A program made the translations under genes and the position numbers. The notes under the pieces were generated by a model. The model searched no databases and was not told where the DNA came from. It worked only from the letters and a program-made list of their open reading frames with translations. Below are positions 4,348-11,161 of a stretch of 11,805 nucleotides of DNA, in pieces. Each line of letters starts with the position of its first letter. Position 1 is the stretch's first letter. Source of the DNA: Aliitabrizicola sp031408575 (lineage in GTDB: Bacteria; Pseudomonadota; Alphaproteobacteria; Rhodobacterales; Rhodobacteraceae). The stretch lies in contig JANNWS010000032.1 in NCBI GenBank assembly GCA_031408575.1, positions 1 to 11,805 on the forward strand. Direction: 5' to 3'.

Positions 4348-7137
4348 ATGACCTTTGCCAGCCGCCTGACGCGCCAGCCGATCCCGCATGATGCAGATGC
4401 TGCGGCCGAAATTGCTGCAACCTTCGCCGATCTTGGCCCCGCCCTTGCCGGCCTGCTGGCGGCCACCGCCGGATGCAGTCCCTTCCTCCGTGGCCTGATG
4501 GCGCGCGAGGCGCAATGGCTGCGCGCCGCTCTGACAGGCCAACCCGAAGATGCGCTCGACAGCCTTGTTGTAGCACTTCCCGCCCTTGCGCCCGATGACA
4601 TTGGGTCCGGCCTGCGGATGGCAAAACGCCGCGTGGCGCTTCTCGCGGCTTTGGCCGATCTCGGTGGCGTCTGGCCGCTGGAAACCGTGACCGGCGCGCT
4701 GACCAGGCTGGCCGACGCCGCGATTGATGTTTGTCTGCGCGCGCTCGTGTCCGATGAGATACGGCGCGGCAAACTGCCGGGCGCGACACCCGCCGATACT
4801 GAGACCGCCGCCGGAATGGTCGTGCTGGCGATGGGCAAGATGGGGGCGTTCGAACTGAACTATTCCTCCGACATCGACCTGATCTGCCTGTTCGACGACA
4901 CCCGCTACCCCGGTGCCGAACACGACGCGCGCGCGGCCTTCATCCGCGTCACCCGGCGCATGACCGCCCTGCTGTCGGATATGACCGCCGATGGCTACGT
5001 CTTTCGCACCGACCTGCGCCTGCGCCCCGATGCCGCCGTCACCCCGGTCTGCCTGTCGATGACAGCAGCCGAAACCTATTACGAGGCGCAGGGCCGCACC
5101 TGGGAACGCGCGGCCTATATCAAGGCGCGCCCCTGCGCGGGCGACATCGCGGCGGGCAACGCCTTCCTCAAAACCCTCACCCCCTTCGTCTGGCGCAAAC
5201 ACCTCGACTATGCCGCCATTCAGGATGCGCATGACATGCGCCTGCGCATCCGCGACCATCGCGGGCTGCATGGCCCGGTGCAGATCGAAGGCCACAACCT
5301 GAAACTCGGGCAGGGCGGCATCCGCGAGATCGAATTTTTCACCCAGACCCGCCAGCTCATCGCCGGGGGCCGCGACCCCAGCCTGCGCGACCGCACGACG
5401 ACGGGCGCGCTGGCGGCACTTGCGGCGCAAGGCTGGCTGCCCCCCGAGGTTGCGGCAGAACTGATCACCCATTACCGCGACCACCGCGAGGTGGAGCACC
5501 GCCTTCAGATGGTCGGCGATGCCCAGACCCACACCATGCCCACCACCCCCGACGGCGTCGCCCGTATTGCGCATTTCACCGGGCAGGCCGACGCGGGGGC
5601 CTTCCGGACCGCGCTGAAGGCCCGGCTTGACCGGGTCGAGACGCTGACTGGCGGATTTTTTGCCCCCGGCGAGGCCAAGGACATGCCCGACCTGCCGGCC
5701 AATGCCCGCACCGTCGTCGCCGGGTGGTCCAACTACCCGGCGCTGCGGTCGGAACGCGCGACCACGATCTTTCGCCGGCTGCGCCCGACGCTGCTCAACA
5801 GTCTTACCCGCGCCGCCAACCCGGACGAGGCGCTGCTGGCGCTTGACGGCTTTCTTGCGGGCCTGCCTGCCGGTGTGCAACTGTTCTCGCTGTTCGAAGC
5901 CAACCCGCCGCTGGTCGATCTGATCGTCGATATTGCCTCGACCTCGCCCGCGCTTGCCCGCTATCTGGCGCGCAATGCAAGCGTGCTGGACGCGGTGATC
6001 GGCGGCGATTTCTTCACGCCCTGGCCCGGTGTTGATGCGCTGACCGCCGAACTTTCCCGGCTGCTTGCAGCCGAGCCGGACTATGAGGCCAAGCTGGATG
6101 CGGCGCGGCGCTGGATGAAGGAATGGCATTTTCGCATCGGCGTGCATCACTTGCGCGCCCTGATTGACGCAACCGAGGTAGGGCAAAGCTATGCCGACCT
6201 TGCGGGTGCGGTCGTTGCGGTTCTGTGGGGGGTGGTTGCAGCCCAGTTCGCGGGCCGGCACGGGCCGATGCCGGGGCAGGGGGCGGTGGTGCTGGGTATG
6301 GGCAGTCTGGGGGCCGGACAGTTGAATGCAGGCTCCGATCTTGACCTGATTGTGATCTACGACGGCGGCGATGCCGAAGCCAGTGTCGGCCCCCGCCCCC
6401 TGGCGACGCGCGCCTATCACGCCCGGCTGACCCAGGCGCTGGTCACGGCCCTGACAGCGCCCATGTCCGAGGGGCGGCTTTATGAAGTCGACATGCGTCT
6501 GCGGCCGTCTGGGCGGCAGGGGCCTGTCGCGACCTCGTTCGAGGCGTTCCGCACCTATCAGCAGACCGAAGCCTGGACATGGGAACACCTGTCACTTACC
6601 CGCGCCCGCCCGCTGGCAGGCGACCCGGTGCTGGCGGACAGGATCGAGACGTTCCGCAGGGAGCTTTTGCAACAAAAGGGTCAGTTGCCCAACGTCATTG
6701 CCGATTCTGCGGCGATGCGTGCGCGGGTGCTGGCCGCACGCCCCGCGACTGCCCCGTGGGAGGCCAGGAATGGCGCAGGACGGCTGATGGATGTCGAACT
6801 TTTGGCCCAAACCATCGCCCTGATGCTGGGCGATCCGTCCCGTGCCACAGATGCCCAATTGCACGCCGGCGCCAAATCGGGCTTGTTGTCGGGCGAGGAC
6901 ATTGCGACGCTGCTGCAAAGCTGGCACCTCTGCTGGCACGTGCGCGCAGCGGGTCAATTGCTGACCGAGGGCGAGCTTGATCCGGCGGCGCTGGGCGAGG
7001 GGGGGCGTGCCTTCGTAATGCGCAACGCGGGTGAAGCGCGGGTTGAACAACTGACGGCGCGGCTTGCGGCCGTGGCACAGGCGGCGGAAAAGGTAATTTT
7101 GGCGGTGCTTGCGCCGCCCGGTCGGCGGGGAGAGTAA
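4348..7137 (+). CDS. glnE: Bifunctional glutamine synthetase adenylyltransferase/adenylyl-removing enzyme
   Basis: 929 aa, full length (the E. coli enzyme is about 946). GlnE adds AMP to a tyrosine of glutamine synthetase when nitrogen is plentiful and removes it by phosphorolysis when nitrogen is short, under control of PII (GlnB) and glutamine. It has two nucleotidyltransferase halves. The N-terminal adenylyl-removing half has MGKMGAFELNYSSDIDLI (162-179; metal ligands D175 and D177), RTDLRLRP (220-227) and the conserved KLGQGGIREIEFFTQTRQLI (319-338). The C-terminal adenylylating half has LGMGSLGAGQLNAGSDLDLI, with D664 and D666, and YEVDMRLRPSGRQG, with D715. All catalytic carboxylates are present, so both activities should be intact. 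The ATG at 4348 is the first possible start, since an in-frame TGA lies at 4315-4317. No Shine-Dalgarno is visible. glnA and glnB are not in this window. The stop is 4 nt before the next gene. Confidence 0.96.
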   Translation: MTFASRLTRQPIPHDADAAAEIAATFADLGPALAGLLAATAGCSPFLRGLMAREAQWLRAALTGQPEDALDSLVVALPALAPDDIGSGLRMAKRRVALLAALADLGGVWPLETVTGALTRLADAAIDVCLRALVSDEIRRGKLPGATPADTETAAGMVVLAMGKMGAFELNYSSDIDLICLFDDTRYPGAEHDARAAFIRVTRRMTALLSDMTADGYVFRTDLRLRPDAAVTPVCLSMTAAETYYEAQGRTWERAAYIKARPCAGDIAAGNAFLKTLTPFVWRKHLDYAAIQDAHDMRLRIRDHRGLHGPVQIEGHNLKLGQGGIREIEFFTQTRQLIAGGRDPSLRDRTTTGALAALAAQGWLPPEVAAELITHYRDHREVEHRLQMVGDAQTHTMPTTPDGVARIAHFTGQADAGAFRTALKARLDRVETLTGGFFAPGEAKDMPDLPANARTVVAGWSNYPALRSERATTIFRRLRPTLLNSLTRAANPDEALLALDGFLAGLPAGVQLFSLFEANPPLVDLIVDIASTSPALARYLARNASVLDAVIGGDFFTPWPGVDALTAELSRLLAAEPDYEAKLDAARRWMKEWHFRIGVHHLRALIDATEVGQSYADLAGAVVAVLWGVVAAQFAGRHGPMPGQGAVVLGMGSLGAGQLNAGSDLDLIVIYDGGDAEASVGPRPLATRAYHARLTQALVTALTAPMSEGRLYEVDMRLRPSGRQGPVATSFEAFRTYQQTEAWTWEHLSLTRARPLAGDPVLADRIETFRRELLQQKGQLPNVIADSAAMRARVLAARPATAPWEARNGAGRLMDVELLAQTIALMLGDPSRATDAQLHAGAKSGLLSGEDIATLLQSWHLCWHVRAAGQLLTEGELDPAALGEGGRAFVMRNAGEARVEQLTARLAAVAQAAEKVILAVLAPPGRRGE

Positions 7138-7141
7138 CAGG

Positions 7142-7417
7142 ATGCAGACGACAGAGGCTGATCCAAAGGGGCTGGTGCGGGAAAGCTATCGGATCGACGG
7201 AATAACCCTTGAGGAATGCCGGTCGATCTTCATCGATTGGGCGCTAAGTTTGCCAATGGACGCGCCGTTGCCGGACCTTATTCATGCGCTGCTGGCCAAA
7301 TACGACGGGCTGGCGCCCAGCCACCCGATGGGGGCAGTATTGCGCGAAGCGCTGGATCACACCCCCGAGCCGCGCCGCCGGGGCGGCCACGCCGCCCGCG
7401 TACAAGGCAACGGCTGA
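7142..7417 (+). CDS. Small hypothetical protein downstream of glnE
   Basis: 91 aa, family not recognised. No signal peptide or membrane span; a likely soluble, mostly helical cytoplasmic protein with an acidic-to-neutral core (SYRIDGITLEECRSIFIDWA, then PMDAPLPDLIHALLAKYDGL and HPMGAVLREALDH) and a basic, disordered tail (PEPRRRGGHAARVQGNG). The start at 7142 is supported by GGGGAGAG inside the end of glnE, about 8-9 nt upstream, which implies translational coupling to glnE. An in-frame ATG at 7109 would overlap glnE by 29 nt and has no such site. The core has normal G+C-rich codon use and looks like a real gene, so it may be a nitrogen-related accessory, but nothing in it shows a function. 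It converges on eda with one base between the stop codons. Confidence 0.72.
   Translation: MQTTEADPKGLVRESYRIDGITLEECRSIFIDWALSLPMDAPLPDLIHALLAKYDGLAPSHPMGAVLREALDHTPEPRRRGGHAARVQGNG
7381..7397. terminator. GC hairpin at the convergent hypothetical/eda junction
   Basis: GGGCGGC, loop CAC, GCCGCCC: a perfect 7-bp stem inside the last codons of the 91-aa gene, 18-20 nt before its stop and just beyond the eda stop on the other strand. With only 1 nt between the two genes, this is the only obvious candidate for ending eda transcripts. It has no U-tract, and it may simply reflect the Arg/Gly-rich tail codons. Confidence 0.3.
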
Positions 7418-7418
7418 T

Positions 7419-8063
7419 CTACGCCCTGCGTAACGCGGCGGCCTCTTCGGCCAGCGCCGTGATGGCTGCCCAGTCGCCGCGCGCCAGGGCGTCCTTGGGC
7501 GCAACCCAGCTGCCACCGACGCAGACCACGTTGGACAGGGAAAGGTAGTCGCGCGCGTTCTTCAGGCTGACCCCGCCGGTCGGGCAGAAAGTGACCTGCG
7601 GGATCGGCGCACCGATCGCTTTCAGCGCAGGCATCCCCCCGGATGCTTCAGCCGGGAAAAACTTTTGAATGGTGAAGCCCTTTTCCAGCAGGGTCATTAC
7701 CTCTGTTGCCGTCGCGGCCCCCGGCAGCAGCGGCAGGCCTTCGTCTTCGCAGGCTGCGATCAGCCGGTCGGTCGCACCGGGTGCCACGCCGAACACCGCC
7801 CCCGCCGCTTTTGCGGCCTTTACATCGGCGGGCGTCAACAGCGTGCCGGCCCCGACCACCCCCCCCGGCACCTCGGCCATTGCCCGGATCACGTCAAGCG
7901 CCGCAGCCGTGCGCAGAGTCACCTCCAGCGCCGGCAACCCTCCTTTCACCAACGCCTCTGCCAATTGCCGCGCATGGGCGACATCCTCGATCACCAGCAC
8001 CGGGATAACCGGGGCAAGGCGGCAAATCTCGGCGGCGCGACGGCTTTGCTCGGTGGGGGTCAT
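7419..8063 (-). CDS. eda: KDPG aldolase (2-dehydro-3-deoxyphosphogluconate aldolase)
   Basis: 214 aa, the usual length. It cleaves 2-keto-3-deoxy-6-phosphogluconate to pyruvate and glyceraldehyde-3-phosphate, the last step specific to the Entner-Doudoroff pathway (some members also act on 4-hydroxy-2-oxoglutarate). It is a class I aldolase with a TIM-barrel fold. Motifs seen: PVIPVLVIED (18-27), GGLPALEVTLRT (41-52) with catalytic E47 and R51, VGAGTLLT (70-77), FGVAPGATD (91-99), LLPGAATATEV (112-122), the Schiff-base lysine K134 in IQKFFPAEASGG, FCPTGGVSLKN (159-169), and CVGGSW (181-186). The start is the ATG at 8063, preceded by AAGGA at about 8 nt; the open frame upstream is the intergenic repeat region. 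It follows edd in the same direction after a 280-nt gap and is probably cotranscribed or has its own promoter there. Confidence 0.95.
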   Translation of the reverse strand: MTPTEQSRRAAEICRLAPVIPVLVIEDVAHARQLAEALVKGGLPALEVTLRTAAALDVIRAMAEVPGGVVGAGTLLTPADVKAAKAAGAVFGVAPGATDRLIAACEDEGLPLLPGAATATEVMTLLEKGFTIQKFFPAEASGGMPALKAIGAPIPQVTFCPTGGVSLKNARDYLSLSNVVCVGGSWVAPKDALARGDWAAITALAEEAAALRRA

Positions 8064-8105
8064 GGTGCAATTCCTTCGAAGGGCTGAACGGGGTGCAGGG
8101 GCGCA

Positions 8106-8138
8106 GCCTCCGGCGGGGATATTTTTTCGAAGATGAAA
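8106..8138 (+). repeat. 33-nt intergenic repeat, copy A
   Basis: GCCTCCGGCGGGGATATTTT followed by TTCGAAGATGAAA. It matches copy B at 31 of 33 positions on the opposite strand; only the two bases after the TTTT differ (TT here, AA there). I recall sequences of this GCCTCCGGCGGGGATATTT...GAAGATGAA type as widely dispersed between genes in Rhodobacterales. It lies 42 nt upstream of the eda start. Confidence 0.85.
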
Positions 8139-8285
8139 GGGCAAGAGCATCCCGCTCTGAAGCCTGCCCGGCTGAAGGTCGCGCCCTGCCTCGGGCCGCT
8201 TGCGCGGGGGCGACAGGGCGCTTTCACCTTCGACGGTCATCGGCGTCCCCGCCTGTACCGCCTGATTAGTGTGCGAGGCTCATGG
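8139..8285. other. Spacer between inverted repeats, with an internal hairpin
   Basis: 147 nt with no convincing gene. It contains GCGCCCTG (8181-8188) and its exact complement CAGGGCGC (8214-8221), an 8-bp stem around a 25-nt GC-rich loop. Together with the flanking 33-nt inverted copies this makes a nested structure in the edd-eda leader. Confidence 0.5.
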
Positions 8286-8318
8286 TTTCATCTTCGTTAA
8301 AATATCCCCGCCGGAGGC
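8286..8318 (-). repeat. 33-nt intergenic repeat, copy B (inverted)
   Basis: The reverse complement reads GCCTCCGGCGGGGATATTTT then AACGAAGATGAAA, 31/33 identical to copy A in the opposite orientation. It starts 25 nt after the edd stop. In an edd-eda transcript the two copies could fold back into a stem of 31 pairs interrupted only by an AA/AA internal loop. Confidence 0.85.
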
Positions 8319-8343
8319 GTTCTTTTGGTTTCTTTCGACTACA

Positions 8344-10149
8344 TCACACGACCAGCGCCGCGCCGTCGGTTGCGGATCCGGCATGTTGACGGAAGACCTC
8401 AAACAACTCGCGCCCGATGCCATGGGCGTTGCCCGACAGATCGGCTTCGGCCAGGGGTCGCGCAGCAAAATCAGGCACCAGCGCGGTCAACGTTCCGGCA
8501 TCCGCATCCAGCCGCACCAGATCGCCGTCGCGCAGCCGCGCCAGCGGCCCGCCGCAGGCCGCCTCGGGCGAGACATGGATCGCCGCAGGCACCTTGCCCG
8601 ACGCGCCAGACATGCGCCCGTCGGTCACCAGCGCCACTTTCAGCCCGCGATCCTGAAGAACGCTCAACGTCGGCGTCAGCGAATGCAGTTCCGGCATCCC
8701 GTTCGCGCGCGGACCCTGAAAGCGCACTACCACGACAACGTCCGACGTGAACTCGCCCGCCTTGAAAGCGCGCTTCACCGACTCCTGATCGTGGAAGATG
8801 CGCGCCGGGGCCTCGATCACATGCCGCTCAGGTGCCACTGCCGAAACCTTGATCACGCCGCGCCCCAGATTGCCGGTCAGTTGCTTCAGCCCGCCCACCG
8901 GCTGGAACGGCGTGGCCGCAGGCCGTAGGATCCGGTCATTCAGCGTGGTGCCGGTGCCGCTCCGCCATGTCAGCTTGCCGTCGATCAGCTTCGGCTCCTG
9001 CCGGTACAACTCCAGCCCGTCGCCCATGATGGTCTTGGCGTCGGCATGCAGCAGGCCCGCCGCCATCAACTCGCCGATCATATAGCCAAGCCCGCCCGCC
9101 GCGTGGAAATGGTTCACATCGGCCAGCCCGTTCGGATAGACTTTCGCCATCAGCGGGACGACGTTCGAGATCTCGGCGAAATCATCAAGGTCGATCAGGA
9201 TGCCCGCCGCCCGCGCCATTGCGGGCAGGTGCAGCACGAGGTTGGTCGATCCGCCTGTTGCCATCAGCCCGACGATGCCGTTCACGAAGGCCCGCTCGTC
9301 GAGAATCTCGCCCACCGGGCGGAAATCATTGCCCAAAGCGGTGATCGAGGCTGCCTTTTCCACCGCCGCATCGGTCAGCGCCGCGCGCAGCGGCGTGCCG
9401 GGATTGACGAAACTGGACCCCGGCAGGTGCAACCCCATGAATTCCATCAGCATTTGGTTGGTGTTCGCCGTGCCGTAGAACGTGCAGGTTCCCGGCCCAT
9501 GATAGCTTGCCATTTCCGCCGCCATCAGCGCGTCGCGACCGACCTCGCCGGTGGCAAACTGGTTGCGGACCCGCGATTTTTCGTCATTCGGCAGGCCCGA
9601 GGGCATCGGCCCCGCCGGCACGAAAATAGCTGGCACATGGCCGAATGTTGCCGCTGCCATGATCAACCCCGGAACGATCTTGTCGCAGACCCCCAGATAA
9701 AGGGCTGCATCAAAGCAATTGTGGCTAAGCGCCACCCCGGCGGCCAGCGCGATCACATCGCGGGAAAACAGCGACAACTCCATCCCCGGCTGGCCTTGTG
9801 TCACCCCGTCGCACATCGCGGGAACCCCGCCCGCGACCTGCGCCGTGGCACCCGCACGCCGCGCAGCAAGCCTGATCTGCCCCGGATAGGCCTCGAACGG
9901 CTGATGCGCCGAGAGCATGTCATTATAGGCTGTCACGATTCCGATGTTCGGCGCACGGCCTTTGGCCAGCGCATCCTTGTCATCGCCCATCGCCGCATAG
10001 GCATGAGCCTGATTGCCGCAACTCAGATGCGCGCGCACAGGCCCATCGGCGACCGCCTGTGCCATCCGGTCAAGATAGCGACCCCGAGTGGGGGCGGAGC
10101 GCGCCCGGATCCGGTCCGTCACCCCGGCGATGGTGCTGTGGAGGGTCAT
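8344..10149 (-). CDS. edd: Phosphogluconate dehydratase (6-phosphogluconate dehydratase)
   Basis: 601 aa. It dehydrates 6-phosphogluconate to KDPG, the first step specific to the Entner-Doudoroff pathway; cytoplasmic, IlvD/Edd family with an oxygen-labile [4Fe-4S] cluster. Motifs seen: PNIGIVTAYNDMLSAHQPF (67-85), GGVPAMCDGVTQGQPGMELS (107-126, C113), CDKIVPGLIMAA (155-166, C155), GTCTFYGTANTNQ (220-232, C222), GLMATGGSTNLVLHLPA in the middle, and VTDGRMSGASGKVPAAIHVS near the C-terminus. The three cluster cysteines are in place. GTANTNQ and the length separate it from dihydroxy-acid dehydratase IlvD. The start is set at 10149, because the ATG at 10155 directly abuts the Shine-Dalgarno. It is first in an edd-eda unit with a LacI-like operator upstream. 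zwf and pgl are not in the window. Confidence 0.95.
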   Translation of the reverse strand: MTLHSTIAGVTDRIRARSAPTRGRYLDRMAQAVADGPVRAHLSCGNQAHAYAAMGDDKDALAKGRAPNIGIVTAYNDMLSAHQPFEAYPGQIRLAARRAGATAQVAGGVPAMCDGVTQGQPGMELSLFSRDVIALAAGVALSHNCFDAALYLGVCDKIVPGLIMAAATFGHVPAIFVPAGPMPSGLPNDEKSRVRNQFATGEVGRDALMAAEMASYHGPGTCTFYGTANTNQMLMEFMGLHLPGSSFVNPGTPLRAALTDAAVEKAASITALGNDFRPVGEILDERAFVNGIVGLMATGGSTNLVLHLPAMARAAGILIDLDDFAEISNVVPLMAKVYPNGLADVNHFHAAGGLGYMIGELMAAGLLHADAKTIMGDGLELYRQEPKLIDGKLTWRSGTGTTLNDRILRPAATPFQPVGGLKQLTGNLGRGVIKVSAVAPERHVIEAPARIFHDQESVKRAFKAGEFTSDVVVVVRFQGPRANGMPELHSLTPTLSVLQDRGLKVALVTDGRMSGASGKVPAAIHVSPEAACGGPLARLRDGDLVRLDADAGTLTALVPDFAARPLAEADLSGNAHGIGRELFEVFRQHAGSATDGAALVV

Positions 10150-10155
10150 CTGCAT

Positions 10156-10161
10156 CTCCTT
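10156..10161 (-). promoter_or_regulatory. Ribosome binding site that decides the edd start
   Basis: AAGGAG on the minus strand is followed immediately by ATG (10155) and, 6 nt downstream, by a second in-frame ATG (10149). Only the second has workable spacing, so edd starts MTLHSTIAG rather than MQMTLHST. Confidence 0.8.
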
Positions 10162-10199
10162 CAGGGCGTGAAAGGCGAGGCCTTACCCTGCCCTTATTG

Positions 10200-10228
10200 A
10201 AGCTAACAGCTATTGTTAGCGCTAACAA
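10200..10228 (-). promoter_or_regulatory. Tentative edd promoter overlapping the operator
   Basis: On the minus strand TTGTTA (10228-10223), a 17-nt spacer, then TAGCTT (10205-10200) gives a passable -35 and a weak -10, with a start expected near 10193 and a leader of about 45 nt. The 20-bp palindrome covers the -35 and half of the spacer, as expected for repression. The -10 match is only 3 of 6. Confidence 0.35.
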
Positions 10229-10230
10229 TA
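10211..10230. promoter_or_regulatory. LacI-family-like operator upstream of edd
   Basis: A perfect 20-bp palindrome, TATTGTTAGC followed by GCTAACAATA, centred on a CG pair 71 bp upstream of the edd ATG. The core TGTTAGCGCTAACA is the form bound by many LacI-family sugar regulators, which favour an even palindrome with central CG. A third half-site GCTAACA lies at 10202-10208, making a second overlapping inverted repeat with 10214-10220 (5-bp spacer). The likely target is edd-eda, controlled by a gluconate- or sugar-responsive repressor encoded elsewhere. The position would also allow an effect on the divergent lipoprotein gene, 231 bp away. Confidence 0.75.
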
Positions 10231-10461
10231 CCGATCCCTCGCCTCGACGCGATTGTGATGATTGCAGTTTCTCAGAGGGCCAACGGCGATGCGCCGGGCA
10301 GGGCCGTGACGGTTCACCCAAAGAGGCAGGGATTTTCAAACCGCGATTGTTTCGCTGATTGCCGCAAAGCCCATAGATAGGGCGGCTTTAATCCAAATTG
10401 TGCCACATTCGCCGTGCATCCCGCACAGATCACGCAGCGACGCCGGAACAGAGGTCTGATC
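10231..10461. other. Rest of the edd/lipoprotein intergenic region
   Basis: With the edd leader this completes a 312-nt gap between divergent genes. No gene is seen in it. It should hold the promoter of the lipoprotein gene, but I could not assign convincing -35/-10 boxes. A short inverted repeat, AAAGCC (10367-10372) with GGCTTT (10384-10389), lies about 73 nt before the start codon. The site for the lipoprotein start is AGAGG, 7 nt before the ATG at 10462. Confidence 0.4.
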
Positions 10462-11121
10462 ATGGTTTCAATTCGTCTGGTCCTGATGTTGGCCCTTTCA
10501 CTCGGGCTCGGCGCCTGTGGGGCATCCGATACTGCGACCCGCAGCGCCCCACCCGCCAGCTTCGACTCGCTAGTGGCCCTGCAGGTCGCAGCCCCGCGCT
10601 ACACGGTCGTCGCTGTGCAGGTTTCGGTGCCGCGCGACCTGAGCGTGTCCGAAGCGAACAGATTCTATCCGGTTGCCGATATCGTCTGGCGCGGCGAGCC
10701 GATCGCCGACCGCCATCTTCAGGTCAAGGCGATCCTTGACGAGGCGGCATCGGCCGCAACCGCCCCGATGCGCTCCGGCCCCGAGATTATGGTCGAAATC
10801 GACCTCGTGCGGTTCCACAGCCTGACCGAAAAGACCCGCTACACTGTGGGCGGAGTGCATTCGCTTCGCTTTGATCTGACCCTGCGCGACGCAGCGACGG
10901 GTGCCGTGATCGATGGCCCGCGTCGCGTGGTGGCCGATGTCCGGGGAACCGGCGGGGCGCAAGCCATCGCGGATGATGCCCGTGGCCGCACCCAGCGCGT
11001 CGTGATCGTCGAGCGTCTGACGCAGGTGATCACCCGCGAACTGACGCTGCCTCTCGCCGATGACGCCGTGGTGCAGAGTGAACGCGGCCCACACAGCGGC
11101 GTTGGCACCAGCTTGCGCTGA
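10462..11121 (+). CDS. DUF6778-like outer-membrane/periplasmic lipoprotein
   Basis: 219 aa, function unknown. Residues 1-18 form a lipoprotein signal peptide and LGAC (16-19) is the lipobox, with C19 the lipidated residue. Gly at +2 means there is no inner-membrane retention signal, so outer-membrane sorting is inferred. The body has the pattern I associate with DUF6778 proteins of Rhodobacteraceae: VSVPRDLSVSEANRFYPVAD (54-73), IVWRGEPIADRHLQVKAI (74-91), VRFHSLTEKTRYTVGGVHSL (116-135), FDLTLRDAATGAVI (137-150), and DDARGRTQRVVIVERLTQVI (171-190). It is rich in beta strands with no catalytic motif that I can name. The start at 10462 is chosen for the AGAGG ribosome site and because the signal peptide begins there; an upstream in-frame ATG at 10414 adds a basic, non-signal stretch. 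The next gene follows after 40 nt in the same direction. Confidence 0.85.
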   Translation: MVSIRLVLMLALSLGLGACGASDTATRSAPPASFDSLVALQVAAPRYTVVAVQVSVPRDLSVSEANRFYPVADIVWRGEPIADRHLQVKAILDEAASAATAPMRSGPEIMVEIDLVRFHSLTEKTRYTVGGVHSLRFDLTLRDAATGAVIDGPRRVVADVRGTGGAQAIADDARGRTQRVVIVERLTQVITRELTLPLADDAVVQSERGPHSGVGTSLR

Positions 11122-11161
11122 AGGTCTTTCCACCTTGCGCCGAACGCAGTAGACGAGGGCC

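Noticed and set aside
3656..4351. A 231-aa open frame on the plus strand over the two small minus-strand genes
   Set aside because: Composition is typical of an antisense shadow and it runs over an intrinsic terminator and into the glnE start. The minus-strand genes have signal peptides and, for the second, a good ribosome site.
4276..6588. A 770-aa open frame on the minus strand opposite glnE
   Set aside because: It is low-complexity Gly/Arg/Ala-rich sequence antisense to glnE, whose domains are unmistakable on the plus strand; long antisense frames are common in GC-rich DNA.
9046..10200. A 384-aa open frame on the plus strand opposite edd
   Set aside because: It is a His/Arg/Gln-rich translation of the edd antisense strand with no family resemblance.
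10361..10389. Imperfect hairpin with GGC-TTT ending, terminator-like on the plus strand
   Set aside because: There is no plus-strand gene upstream for it to terminate, and the pairing is short with alternative registers.
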